The notes under the pieces are model-generated. The model was not told where the DNA came from and did not search any database. It saw only the letters and a program-made list of their open reading frames with translations. A stretch of 51,540 nt of DNA from the NCBI GenBank assembly GCA_910584245.1, contig CAJTZF010000017.1:1-51540 (forward strand). Reading direction: 5' to 3'. The position numbers and the translations under genes were made by a program. This stretch comes from an uncultured Eubacterium sp. Lineage in GTDB: Bacteria > Bacillota > Clostridia > Lachnospirales > Lachnospiraceae. Of this stretch, positions 1 through 8,283 are shown one piece after another (position 1 is the stretch's first letter; every line of letters starts with the position of its first letter).

Positions 1-54
1 TCCTGCTTGTATGCCCGTAAATCAAGGCTTTTTTGAGATAATCAACCATTTTAT

Positions 55-89
55 AATAAAAACAACTGGCATATATCCCAATGCCAGTT
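55..89 (-). terminator. Rho-independent terminator of the sugar operon
   Basis: On the minus strand a 9-bp perfect stem (81-89 with 64-72, AACTGGCAT/ATGCCAGTT) with an 8-nt loop is followed by GTTTTTATT. It lies about 65 bases past the fructokinase stop and ends the operon. Positions 1-54 show no gene. Confidence 0.85.
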
Positions 90-153
90 GCAATTATAGC
101 TATTCCTGTTATATAGCGTGACCACCTATAGAAAATGCACTTTTACATCTTTC

Positions 154-1122
154 TCATCCCTTTCGCTCCCGTATGAATTTCCATACATCACGTTCCTCCG
201 GCATAACCTTTAATGCTCCTTTTCTTGTTGTAATAATGGAAGATGCCGCATTCGCAAATTCCAGCATATCATACAACCTCTGTGTGTCCAGTTCACCCAG
301 TCCATATTTCAAAACCCAGTGCAGCACACACGCCATAAAGGTATCCCCAGCCCCTGTTGTTTCTATTGTATTTTCATTCAAAAAGGGGGGACATTCCACC
401 CTGTTTCCCGCACGATAAGCTCTGCTTCCCCTTTTCCCCATCGTAGCACAAACCAGCGGCGTATGGTACTGCTCCTGTATCCGCCTCACTCCTTCGTCAA
501 TATCCGTCAAGCCTGTAAAAAAGGCAATTTCATCATCCGAGATTTTTAATATGTCACACTGGCGGATGCCATATGAGATCTTTTCCTTTGCCGTGTCCAG
601 ACTTTCCCACAGGGGCGGGCGCAGATTTGGATCAAAGGAGATCAGGGCGCCGGCACTTTTTGCCGTCTCTAATGCCATTTTCGTGGCCATTTCTACACCT
701 TGCGCGGTCATGGACAAGCTTCCAAAATGAAAGAGACGGGTATTTTTTAATAAAGAACTATCAACTTCCTCTTCCTTTAACATCATATCCGCCCCCGGGT
801 TCCGATAAAAGGAAAAACTTCTGTCTCCATCCGGGGCGGTGTGTACAAACGCAAGTGTTGTCGGCACTTTCGCATCCATCCGCACGTTTCTGGTATCAAT
901 CCCCTGATGCGCTACAACATCCCGCAGCCTTTCGCCAAAGGAGTCCTTCCCCACCTTTCCAATAAACGCCGTTTTATCGCCGAGCTTTTGTAACATAGAC
1001 AATACATTGCAGGGCGCGCCTCCCGGATTCGCTTCAAAAACCGGATTTGCCTGGGCACTTGCCCCGCTTTCTGTAAAATCTACCAGCAATTCCCCCAAGG
1101 CTACCACATCATACTCTTTCAA
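154..1122 (-). CDS. scrK: Fructokinase (PfkB/ribokinase family)
   Basis: ATP-dependent sugar kinase, most likely phosphorylating the fructose released by the adjacent GH32 enzyme to fructose-6-phosphate in the cytoplasm. The N-terminus has the family glycine pair (NPGGAPCN, about residues 32-39). The C-terminal PfkB signature TTGAGDTF (about residues 255-262) includes the catalytic Asp. At 322 aa it has the usual family length. The start is a TTG at 1122 with a GAGGGGGG ribosome binding site 8 bases upstream; the reading frame overlaps the GH32 gene by 14 bases, so the two are translationally coupled. It is the last gene of the operon, just before a terminator. The sugar specificity (fructose) is inferred from context; the kinase family is clear. 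Confidence 0.9.
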   Translation of the reverse strand: MKEYDVVALGELLVDFTESGASAQANPVFEANPGGAPCNVLSMLQKLGDKTAFIGKVGKDSFGERLRDVVAHQGIDTRNVRMDAKVPTTLAFVHTAPDGDRSFSFYRNPGADMMLKEEEVDSSLLKNTRLFHFGSLSMTAQGVEMATKMALETAKSAGALISFDPNLRPPLWESLDTAKEKISYGIRQCDILKISDDEIAFFTGLTDIDEGVRRIQEQYHTPLVCATMGKRGSRAYRAGNRVECPPFLNENTIETTGAGDTFMACVLHWVLKYGLGELDTQRLYDMLEFANAASSIITTRKGALKVMPEERDVWKFIRERKG

Positions 1123-2602
1123 ACAAATCGCCCCCCTCTTCTTCCCCGTCCAATATAATGTTATATTTCTCTATATTTACTCTCGCCCTCTTATCACACA
1201 CAAACACAATATCCTGGGCATCAAGCGGCGTATAAAAAGTAGAAGTAAATGTCTGTACCCCGTCATTTACAAACAGCTCCACAGAAAATTTATCTAATAG
1301 TAAGCGGAGTTTCAATGTCTCCCCTGCGTTTTTGATCTTCATGCTTCTCTGGCAGACAGCATCCCTCTCCATTCCGGAAAATGTCCGGTCAAATTCGATG
1401 CACTGTGTGGCACGGACATAGCGGAAACTGGTATGATATTCCTCGTTCCCCGCAAAAGAAACAGTAAATTCCCTATAGTCTCCCCCCTGCAATTCCACTG
1501 TCAAATCCAGCACCCGCCCCCGGACGCCCGGTATTTGACAGTGCCCGGATATTTCCTTATCCTTGTATACAACCGGCTCTGTGCGGTACCTATCCAGTTC
1601 TTTCACCGGATACTGGTATAATACATGATTCCGGAGTTCCAGCTGCCTCGGAATAGTCATCATCCCATTCCATCTTTGCTCCGCCGGCTTTATATTCATA
1701 TCCCATGACTGCATCCACGCAATCATAATCCGCCGCCCGTCCTTCGTCTCCAACGTCTGCGGTGCATAGAAATCTGTTCCATAATCGAGGGAAACTACCT
1801 GTTCTTCCCGCAAATGATACGTCTGCCTGTCATATTCCCCGATTAGGGCAGCTGCCTGGTTCCCATTGTGAAATTCTGCTCCGTCTGCCCGCATATCCTG
1901 TGGGGAAACTACCAAAATATACTTTTGCCCCAGAGAGAAGAAGTCCGGGCACTCCCACATTTTCCCATACTTTCCCTGGTTATGTGCAAGAACAGATATA
2001 TACCGCCAGTCTTTCAAATTCTCCGACGCAAAAAGCACTACCTGTCCATTCTGGCTCCCGTTTCTATTGCCTGCTACTAAATAATATGTTTCCTCTTCCC
2101 GCCACACTTTTGGATCTCTGAAATCCTCCCTGGAAAACCCGTCTGGAAGCAGCTCTGCCGGAAGCACAGGATTCCCATCTGCTTTTTCATAATAGATTCC
2201 ATCCCCTATGGCCATACACTGCTGCTGGACGACTTCCTTCCCCCCGTCCGCTCCCTTCTTTTCCATAACCCCGGTATAAATCAGCACATGTCCATCTTCT
2301 GTCTCTATGGCGCTGCCAGAAAAACATCCGGCAGCATCATAGTCTTTATCCGGCGCCAACGCTATCGGAAGTTCCTTCCATTTCACAAAATCTTCCGAAA
2401 CACAATGTCCCCAATGCATCGGTCCCCATGTATCACGGTATGGATGATACTGATAAAACAAATGAATCTTTCCCTGGAAAATGGAAAATCCATTGGGGTC
2501 GTTCATCCACCCTACCGGCGGGGTTACATGAAATACCGGTTTCTCACTTTTATCAATCCGGTTTTCTTCCTCATATTTATTTGCTCTTGTCAAATCCGTC
2601 AT
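1109..2602 (-). CDS. GH32 beta-fructosidase (sucrose / fructo-oligosaccharide hydrolase)
   Basis: Cytoplasmic glycoside hydrolase family 32 enzyme that cleaves sucrose or short fructans into fructose and glucose. All three conserved blocks are visible: WMNDPNG near the N-terminus (Asp nucleophile), FRDPKVW, and WECPDFF (Glu acid/base), followed by a C-terminal beta-sandwich. There is no signal peptide. I chose the ATG at 2602 because AGGAGG lies 7 bases upstream; a longer frame reaching 2623 has no such site. The 497 aa product is normal for the family. With an ABC importer rather than a PTS beside it, the substrate should be unphosphorylated sugar, so invertase activity is more likely than sucrose-6-phosphate hydrolase; sequence alone does not separate the two. 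Confidence 0.92.
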   Translation of the reverse strand: MTDLTRANKYEEENRIDKSEKPVFHVTPPVGWMNDPNGFSIFQGKIHLFYQYHPYRDTWGPMHWGHCVSEDFVKWKELPIALAPDKDYDAAGCFSGSAIETEDGHVLIYTGVMEKKGADGGKEVVQQQCMAIGDGIYYEKADGNPVLPAELLPDGFSREDFRDPKVWREEETYYLVAGNRNGSQNGQVVLFASENLKDWRYISVLAHNQGKYGKMWECPDFFSLGQKYILVVSPQDMRADGAEFHNGNQAAALIGEYDRQTYHLREEQVVSLDYGTDFYAPQTLETKDGRRIMIAWMQSWDMNIKPAEQRWNGMMTIPRQLELRNHVLYQYPVKELDRYRTEPVVYKDKEISGHCQIPGVRGRVLDLTVELQGGDYREFTVSFAGNEEYHTSFRYVRATQCIEFDRTFSGMERDAVCQRSMKIKNAGETLKLRLLLDKFSVELFVNDGVQTFTSTFYTPLDAQDIVFVCDKRARVNIEKYNIILDGEEEGGDLFERV

Positions 2603-2619
2603 GCCAAACCTCCTGCTTC

Positions 2620-3714
2620 TCACATACTGATCGCCTTTTCCGTTTCCGGCTCAAAGAAATGCATCTTATGTGGCATCATTACAAAATCTACCGCATCGCC
2701 AACCTTACTAACCTCATATTTTGATACCCGTGCCACAGATGTGATCCCACCGAATTCAAAATACAAGTTATTCTCATTTCCCATAATCTCTGTATTGTCA
2801 ATAACTGCCTGCTGCATTGCGCCCTTATATACATCCAGGTTCTGGTCGTCAAATTTAATATCCTCACCGCGGATACCCATAATCACATGATTATGTCCAC
2901 GCAATTTTTCTGTTACCGCATGCGGCAGCCGGATACTCTTACCATCCTCAAATATAATGCTATCTTTCTCAACTCTGACATCATAGAAATTCATCTGCGG
3001 TGAACCAATAAAACCTGCCACAAATTTATTACATGGATGTTCATACAATTCCATTGGCTCTCCCGTCTGCTGCACGACGCCATCCCTCATAATGACGATC
3101 CGGTCTGCCATTGTCATCGCCTCTACCTGGTCATGTGTCACATAGATCGTTGTACTGCCCAGTTCACGGTGCAGCTTGCTAATTTCATTTCTCATGCTGA
3201 CACGAAGTTTTGCATCCAGATTGGACAGCGGTTCATCCATCAGGAATACTTTCTGGTTCTTGACAATCGCACGCCCAAGGGCAACCCGCTGTCTCTGGCC
3301 GCCAGACAGATTCTTTGGCTTGCGGTAACGGTATTCTTCTAAACCAAGAATTTCAACTGCCCAGTCTACCTTTTTCTTTATTTCATCTGACGGCACTTTC
3401 ATATTTCTCAACCCGTAAGAAATATTCTTTTCCACCGTCATATGGGGATACAGGGCGTAATTCTGGAATACCATAGAAATTCCCCGGTCCATCGGCGCAA
3501 CCTCATTCATTTTCCTGCCATCAATAAACAGCTCTCCGCTGCTGATTTCCTCAAAGCCGGCAATCATCCGCAATGTCGTCGATTTTCCACAGCCCGATGG
3601 CCCGACAAAAGCGATAAACTCCTTTTCCTCAATCGCCAGATTAAAATTGGTAACTGCATTTTTATCCGTCTTATCATATTTCTTGCATACATTCCTTAAT
3701 TCAATAAAACTCAT
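2620..3714 (-). CDS. Sugar ABC transporter ATPase (MsmK/UgpC type)
   Basis: Nucleotide-binding subunit of a CUT1 carbohydrate importer. It shows Walker A (GPSGCGKSTT), the ABC signature LSGGQRQRVALGRA, Walker B VFLMDEP followed by LSNLDA, the H-loop VTHD, and a C-terminal TOBE/regulatory region of about 130 residues typical of MalK/MsmK. The start is set at 3714 (MSFIELRN) because AAAGGAGGG sits just upstream, giving 364 aa. It is the fourth gene of the operon, 17 bases before the GH32 start. Having the ATPase inside the sugar operon is less common in Firmicutes, where one MsmK often serves several importers, so this ATPase may be dedicated to this transporter. Confidence 0.93.
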   Translation of the reverse strand: MSFIELRNVCKKYDKTDKNAVTNFNLAIEEKEFIAFVGPSGCGKSTTLRMIAGFEEISSGELFIDGRKMNEVAPMDRGISMVFQNYALYPHMTVEKNISYGLRNMKVPSDEIKKKVDWAVEILGLEEYRYRKPKNLSGGQRQRVALGRAIVKNQKVFLMDEPLSNLDAKLRVSMRNEISKLHRELGSTTIYVTHDQVEAMTMADRIVIMRDGVVQQTGEPMELYEHPCNKFVAGFIGSPQMNFYDVRVEKDSIIFEDGKSIRLPHAVTEKLRGHNHVIMGIRGEDIKFDDQNLDVYKGAMQQAVIDNTEIMGNENNLYFEFGGITSVARVSKYEVSKVGDAVDFVMMPHKMHFFEPETEKAISM

Positions 3715-3718
3715 AGCT

Positions 3719-4570
3719 TTAGCCCTCCTTTGAACCTGTGGATACAACGCCTTCCACAATCTGTTTTGAAAACAGCGAGTAAATAATAATAACCGGTATC
3801 GTAATCATTGTAATAACCGCCAGCTTCTGTCCCATCGTGGTGTTGTCATTGGACGTAATTGCATTCAAACCAATTTGTGCCGTAAGCAGATCGCCCGATG
3901 TGAATACCAGCGACGGCCACAAATAATCATTCCATACATTCAAAAATGTAAATACGCTGACCGTGGCAACCACACTCTTCGACATAGGCAGCACCATTGT
4001 AAAAAAGTACTTAACCGGCCTGCAGTGGTCAAGTTGTGCCGCCTCATATACATCATCGGGGAGGCTGATAAATACCTGCCGGAATAAAAATATGTTAAAA
4101 GGATTTACAATCATCGGAAGAATATATCCAATGACGGTATTCAACAATCCAAGTTTGGCAATAAACAGAAAGTGGATGGTGATAATCGTCTCCATCGGCA
4201 CAATCATTAGCAACATAATAATCAACAGCCAGCGTTCCCGGAAAGGAAACTTTATTTTTGCCAGTGCGTACCCGGCAAGCCCATTTACAATAACTCCAAG
4301 TACAATTAACACAGCCGCATAAAATAACGTATTTACCATATACCTCACAAAAGAAGTATCCGTCAGTATCTTCATGTAGTTGTCGAAAAAATTCCCATTC
4401 AGGGCCGGTGGAACAAAGGCGGAGAATGAATTCATATCATTCGTAATCTCTGCATCCGGTTTAAAAGAATTTGCGAGCATCCATATAACCGGAAACAGGA
4501 AAAACATGGATGCTACAATCATAACAACAACCAAAATCCAATTATTTCTTTTTTGTTTTTTTGTCAACAT
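3719..4570 (-). CDS. Sugar ABC transporter permease (MalG type)
   Basis: Inner-membrane permease of the CUT1 family with about six transmembrane segments, starting with a hydrophobic helix after the basic stretch MLTKKQKRNN. The EAA loop that docks on the ATPase is visible as YEAAQLDHC near residue 190. The start at 4570 is chosen for the GAGGG about 6 bases upstream; an extended frame to 4624 would run into the structured spacer and is unlikely. The 283 aa length fits MalG-like proteins. It lies 4 bases upstream of the ATPase gene and partners with the MalF-type permease at 4676-5557. Confidence 0.92.
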   Translation of the reverse strand: MLTKKQKRNNWILVVVMIVASMFFLFPVIWMLANSFKPDAEITNDMNSFSAFVPPALNGNFFDNYMKILTDTSFVRYMVNTLFYAAVLIVLGVIVNGLAGYALAKIKFPFRERWLLIIMLLMIVPMETIITIHFLFIAKLGLLNTVIGYILPMIVNPFNIFLFRQVFISLPDDVYEAAQLDHCRPVKYFFTMVLPMSKSVVATVSVFTFLNVWNDYLWPSLVFTSGDLLTAQIGLNAITSNDNTTMGQKLAVITMITIPVIIIYSLFSKQIVEGVVSTGSKEG

Positions 4571-4586
4571 CTTTTCCCTCTTTTCT

Positions 4587-4656
4587 GCGCTGCTTTCTGC
4601 GCATATAACCGATGTTTGTGACAAGCCATGCTATGGCTTTGCAGCGCGCAAACACA
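4587..4656 (-). repeat. Intercistronic structured element, copy A
   Basis: Spacer between the two permease genes. It is bounded by an inverted repeat GCGCTGC (4587-4593) and GCAGCGC (4641-4647) and followed by a GC-ACAAACAC-like tail. On the transcribed strand it holds an inner perfect hairpin AAGCCAT-AGC-ATGGCTT. The ends match copy B at 5579-5642, but the middle differs. Confidence 0.6.
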
Positions 4657-4675
4657 AACCCGTAGAGCGAAAAAT

Positions 4676-5557
4676 TTATTTTTCACTCTTTGCCTCTTTA
4701 TCTCTGGTCGCGATAGTCTGAATTACGGTAAGTATCATAACGAATATCGCAAATACGATCGCCATCGTCGATGCCAGTCCGATCTCCCAGTTTACCGTAC
4801 CGGTCTCATAAATATCATAAACCATCGTGTATGTGGAATGGGATGGTCCTCCTCCCGTCATAACCATTGGCTGTACCAGCATCCGAAACGCTCCGATCGT
4901 TATAGTAATAAATACGAATATGCAAAGCGGCTTCAACTCCGGCAGAGTAATATCTTTAAACTTCTGCCAGGGGGTTGCATGATCCATATCTGCCGCCTCG
5001 TACAGCGCCGGGTTGATCGCCTGCAAGCCGCCTAAGAAAATGATCATCTGATACCCCACACCCTGCCATGCACTCATAATAGCGATGGACGGCAATGCCT
5101 GAGACGCGCTGTTAATAAACGGCTGCGCCGAAATTCCAAAGTTCTCCAAAATAGAATTCAGTATTCCCTCCGGGCTGTAAATCTGTATCCATAAAGTGGA
5201 TACAACGGCCAATGACATAACTACCGGGAGAAAAAACGCCACCTTAAAATACTTCTTACAGTGTGTGACCTTATTAATCAGCAGGGCAAGCCCCAGTGAA
5301 CCAAGCCCCTGCAGGGGCACAATAATCAGCACAAAACATACGGTATTGACAAACGCTCTCCTGAATTCCTCATCTTTAAATATCTGAAAAAAATTATCCA
5401 GTCCTACAAAGTGGGTCAAACTTGGATTCAAGGCAAAGAAATCCGTAAAACTGAATATCAAAGTAAGTATCATAGGCAGAAACAAAAATATGGTAAGCAA
5501 TACTAACGCCGGTCCAAAAAATGCCATGCCTAAAAGAGATTGTGATTTTTTCTTCAT
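4676..5557 (-). CDS. Sugar ABC transporter permease (MalF type)
   Basis: First membrane subunit of the CUT1 importer, with six predicted transmembrane helices. The first helix starts right after the lysine-rich N-terminus MKKKSQSLLG, and the EAA loop (YEAADMDHA, about residue 190) contacts the ATPase. The start at 5557 has AAAGGAG about 9 bases upstream, and 293 aa is the usual length. It is separated from the binding-protein gene and from the second permease by unusually long spacers (113 and 105 bases), each containing a copy of the same hairpin-bounded element. These spacers may set the relative amounts of the binding protein and permeases. Confidence 0.92.
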   Translation of the reverse strand: MKKKSQSLLGMAFFGPALVLLTIFLFLPMILTLIFSFTDFFALNPSLTHFVGLDNFFQIFKDEEFRRAFVNTVCFVLIIVPLQGLGSLGLALLINKVTHCKKYFKVAFFLPVVMSLAVVSTLWIQIYSPEGILNSILENFGISAQPFINSASQALPSIAIMSAWQGVGYQMIIFLGGLQAINPALYEAADMDHATPWQKFKDITLPELKPLCIFVFITITIGAFRMLVQPMVMTGGGPSHSTYTMVYDIYETGTVNWEIGLASTMAIVFAIFVMILTVIQTIATRDKEAKSEK

Positions 5558-5578
5558 CCTTCATTCACTCCTTTTTTT

Positions 5579-5642
5579 GCGCTGCCTTCTTCTCATAACG
5601 AGTTTATGTCTTCCCCTATCATAGATTGGCAGCGCACAAACA
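5579..5642 (-). repeat. Intercistronic structured element, copy B
   Basis: Spacer between the binding-protein gene and the first permease gene. GCGCTGC (5579-5585) and GCAGCGC (5629-5635) form the outer stem and ACAAACAC follows, as in copy A at 4587-4656. The interior (57 versus 61 nt between outer ends) is different in sequence but has its own small hairpin, CATAA-ACTCG-TTATG, on the transcribed strand. Confidence 0.6.
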
Positions 5643-5670
5643 CTAATCTTGCAGTTGAAACTCTACATTT

Positions 5671-6996
5671 TCAACTTTTCACTTTATAACGCTTTAACTT
5701 GGCGTTAATCTTTTCGATTGCTTTCTTCAATTCATTTTCGTGTTCTTCTCCGGTCAGCACACAATTTTCCATGACTTGTTGGAACGATGTGCTTACTTGT
5801 GGGTAAACGGGCGTTTTCGGTCTCGGATGCCCATAACTGCTAAGCTGGTTATACAGCGCCCGGTAATTCTCATCCGTCCTGAAAATATCAATCGACTCAA
5901 ATGCCTCATACGTTGATGGGAAGCATTTTGCCTTCTCCCAAAGCATCTTGCCACTCTCCACACCGCTCATCCATTTTACCAGTTCTGTCGCCCCCGCAAT
6001 ATTGTCCGTCTTTGTCGACGCCGCATAGGCCCATGATCCTGTCGGGGTATACCGTTTCCCATCCCAGTTGTCACCGACAACATAAGGCGCGACCCCGAGC
6101 TGGATATCCGGATAACTATTATAAATAGTATTTACTTCCCATGCCCCATCAAACTTAAAAGCCGCACGCCCGCTCTCAAACAAATTGTCCACTGGCACCT
6201 TTGACATATATCCTTTATCCAAAAGTGTTTTGAAATACTCGATCGTCTCAACATTCTGTGCTGTATTAAATACATTGTCAACATTCAATCCGGTATCATC
6301 GACCAGATTTCCTCCATTGGCCCAGAAAAATGGCGCATAGAAATATATCGTTGTCTCTCCTACCGGGAATGTCATATCCAGCGCGTATCCCTTTTTCTTT
6401 TCCACAACCGGCTTTATCTTTTCCAAAATGTCAAGAAACTCAGAATGTGTCCACGGATGCTCTGCATCCGGAATGTCCACACCAGCCTCTTTCAAAATTT
6501 CTTTGTTGTAATACAGTCCCACGCTGGATTCCATCGCACCCAGGGCATACAATTTGCCATCATATGTTCCCTGTTCGATAATAGATTCCAGATAAACACC
6601 CTTTTCTTCCTCTGTCAGCTCTTCTAACGGCTGGATAATCCCATTGGAAGCATACGCCGCAATATTAGGTCCGTCCACGGTCAGTACATCCGGCAGATCC
6701 CCGGACATAACCGATGCGTTAATTTTATCGGAATAACCGCCGCCGCTGTCATTTCTTGGGATAAACTCAATATCCGCAAAATAGGTGCCGTTATACTTCT
6801 CATTAAATGCCTCCACAGATTCCCGGTAACATCTTCCCTCGTCGGTATCTTCAATGGAATGCACCCAGATAGAAAGATACTGCTCCCCTTCATCGTAACC
6901 GGCAATATCACCCGGACTTGGTTTTTTCCCCTGGCAGCCTGTCAGGGAACCGACAAGCAGCGCGGCAGCCAACATGGCTAAAGGTAATCTTCTCAT
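5671..6996 (-). CDS. Extracellular sugar-binding lipoprotein (CUT1, SBP family 1)
   Basis: Solute-binding protein that captures the oligosaccharide outside the cell and delivers it to the permeases. With the start at 6996 (AAGGAG 8 bases upstream) the N-terminus MRRLPLAMLAAALLVGSLTGC is a lipoprotein signal with lipobox LTGC, and Cys21 is the lipidated residue. The rest resembles bacterial extracellular solute-binding protein family 1 (MalE/MsmE-like), about 440 aa, with the conserved region GRAAFKFDGAWEV. It is the first gene of the operon behind the promoter at 7104-7132. Sucrose or fructo-oligosaccharide as ligand is inferred from the GH32 and fructokinase genes downstream. Confidence 0.93.
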   Translation of the reverse strand: MRRLPLAMLAAALLVGSLTGCQGKKPSPGDIAGYDEGEQYLSIWVHSIEDTDEGRCYRESVEAFNEKYNGTYFADIEFIPRNDSGGGYSDKINASVMSGDLPDVLTVDGPNIAAYASNGIIQPLEELTEEEKGVYLESIIEQGTYDGKLYALGAMESSVGLYYNKEILKEAGVDIPDAEHPWTHSEFLDILEKIKPVVEKKKGYALDMTFPVGETTIYFYAPFFWANGGNLVDDTGLNVDNVFNTAQNVETIEYFKTLLDKGYMSKVPVDNLFESGRAAFKFDGAWEVNTIYNSYPDIQLGVAPYVVGDNWDGKRYTPTGSWAYAASTKTDNIAGATELVKWMSGVESGKMLWEKAKCFPSTYEAFESIDIFRTDENYRALYNQLSSYGHPRPKTPVYPQVSTSFQQVMENCVLTGEEHENELKKAIEKINAKLKRYKVKS

Positions 6997-7070
6997 CCTC
7001 ATTTCTCCTTTCTTTGCAAACAATCTCCTTCTAACCCTAAAATCTCACGTAAGTGCATACACTTCTCCGT

Positions 7071-7090
7071 AACCGGTTAAGTAACCGGTT
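7071..7090. promoter_or_regulatory. Paired LacI-family operator O1
   Basis: Two perfect AACCGGTT palindromes (7071-7078 and 7083-7090), centres 12 bp apart. They lie just downstream of the operon promoter (-10 at 7104-7109), where a bound repressor would block transcription. The CCGG core fits known sucrose-repressor (ScrR-like) operators. Confidence 0.8.
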
Positions 7091-7103
7091 ACTTTATGTC
7101 TTC

Positions 7104-7132
7104 ATCTTACCATCTTCCACTCCCTCTGTCAA
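7104..7132 (-). promoter_or_regulatory. Sigma-A promoter of the sugar operon
   Basis: Minus strand TTGACA (7127-7132), 17-bp spacer, TAAGAT (7104-7109). Transcription would start near 7097, directly before operator O1. Confidence 0.85.
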
Positions 7133-7151
7133 TACCTTTTTTCGAAAAAGT

Positions 7152-7171
7152 TATCGGTTACTTAACCGGTT
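7152..7171. promoter_or_regulatory. Paired LacI-family operator O2
   Basis: A degenerate site TATCGGTT (7152-7159) and a perfect AACCGGTT (7164-7171), again with centres 12 bp apart. It ends 9 bases before the -35 box of the regulator gene, so it could serve autoregulation and DNA looping with O1, 81 bp away. Confidence 0.75.
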
Positions 7172-7180
7172 CTTTTTTTA

Positions 7181-7209
7181 TTGATTTTTTCATAAAATAC
7201 TGCTATACT
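7181..7209 (+). promoter_or_regulatory. Promoter of the LacI-type regulator
   Basis: TTGATT (7181-7186), 17-bp spacer, TATACT (7204-7209) preceded by an extended -10 TG at 7201-7202. Confidence 0.8.
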
Positions 7210-7244
7210 ATTGTCTAATACATAAACACGGAGGTAGCTGCTCA

Positions 7245-8270
7245 ATGAGTAAGAAGAAAGTGACATTTGATGACATCGCAAAATATACAAATTTTTCGAA
7301 AACAACAATATCCAGATACTTTAATAATCCGGATTCCCTGACCGTAAAAAATCAGGAGATCATTGCCCAGGCCCTCGTTGATTTAGATTATCAGGAAAAT
7401 AAACTGGCAAAGGTGCTTGCAAATGGGAAAAGTGAATTTATCGGTATCATTATTCCCAATCTTTTTCTTCACTACTATGCGGAAATGTTAAATCAGATTT
7501 TGAAAACTTATGAGACGTTTGGTTACAAATTTCTTGTTTTTATTAGTACTAATAATGAAGAGGCGGAACGAAAATACATTCAGGAATTAATGGCATACAA
7601 AATCGAAGGCATGATTATTTTAAGCCATACGATTCCATCACAAGAACTGGCTGCCACCAACATCCCCCTTGTTACTATCGAGCGTGAAGACAAATATGTG
7701 AACAGTGTAAATACGGATAACTATATGGGAGCAGTACAGGCGACAAGCCTTTTGGTAAAAAGCAACTGTGACATCCTGCTGCATATCAATTCAGATGTTC
7801 CGGAAACCACTCCTTCTTATGGACGTATTGTTGGATTCCAGGATATATGCAGCGAACATAATATGAAACATGAACTTATTTTGAGAAATCTTGGAAACTC
7901 ATATCGGGAAACCGTAAATTGCATGCAGGAGATTTTTGATTACATTAAAAAAGAATACCCGGAAAAAAACAAAGGACTTTTTATGGCAAATGATACCCAT
8001 GCCAATATTATGTTAAACATTATTTTTCGTGAATACGGAACCTTACCGGACGAATACCGTATCATCGGATTTGATGACTCCCCGATCGCAGAGGAAGCCA
8101 TCCTTCCTATCAGCACCGTCGGACAGCAGATTGATAAAATCGCATTTGAGGCCGTAGCCCTTTTAGTAGAGCAAATGAACGAGCGGAAAAAACGCCGCCC
8201 AAAACTACAAGATGGGTTAATCCACAAAAAAATAACCCCGGTTTTGGTGCGAAGGGAAACAACCGAATAA
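7245..8270 (+). CDS. LacI-family transcriptional regulator of the sugar operon
   Basis: Repressor with an N-terminal LacI helix-turn-helix (about residues 6-30, VTFDDIAKYTNFSKTTISRYF) and a periplasmic-binding-protein-like ligand domain (about residues 60-335). The recognition helix and hinge (KLAKVLANGKS) are intact. At 341 aa it has the typical length. The ribosome binding site GGAGGT is 9 bases before the ATG. It diverges from the sugar operon and shares the control region with the paired AACCGGTT sites, so it almost certainly binds these. The inducer is probably sucrose or a fructose derivative, but that is inference. It is convergent with recJ, with only 13 bases between the two stop codons. 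Confidence 0.93.
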   Translation: MSKKKVTFDDIAKYTNFSKTTISRYFNNPDSLTVKNQEIIAQALVDLDYQENKLAKVLANGKSEFIGIIIPNLFLHYYAEMLNQILKTYETFGYKFLVFISTNNEEAERKYIQELMAYKIEGMIILSHTIPSQELAATNIPLVTIEREDKYVNSVNTDNYMGAVQATSLLVKSNCDILLHINSDVPETTPSYGRIVGFQDICSEHNMKHELILRNLGNSYRETVNCMQEIFDYIKKEYPEKNKGLFMANDTHANIMLNIIFREYGTLPDEYRIIGFDDSPIAEEAILPISTVGQQIDKIAFEAVALLVEQMNERKKRRPKLQDGLIHKKITPVLVRRETTE

Positions 8271-8283
8271 CCTTCTCCCCTTC

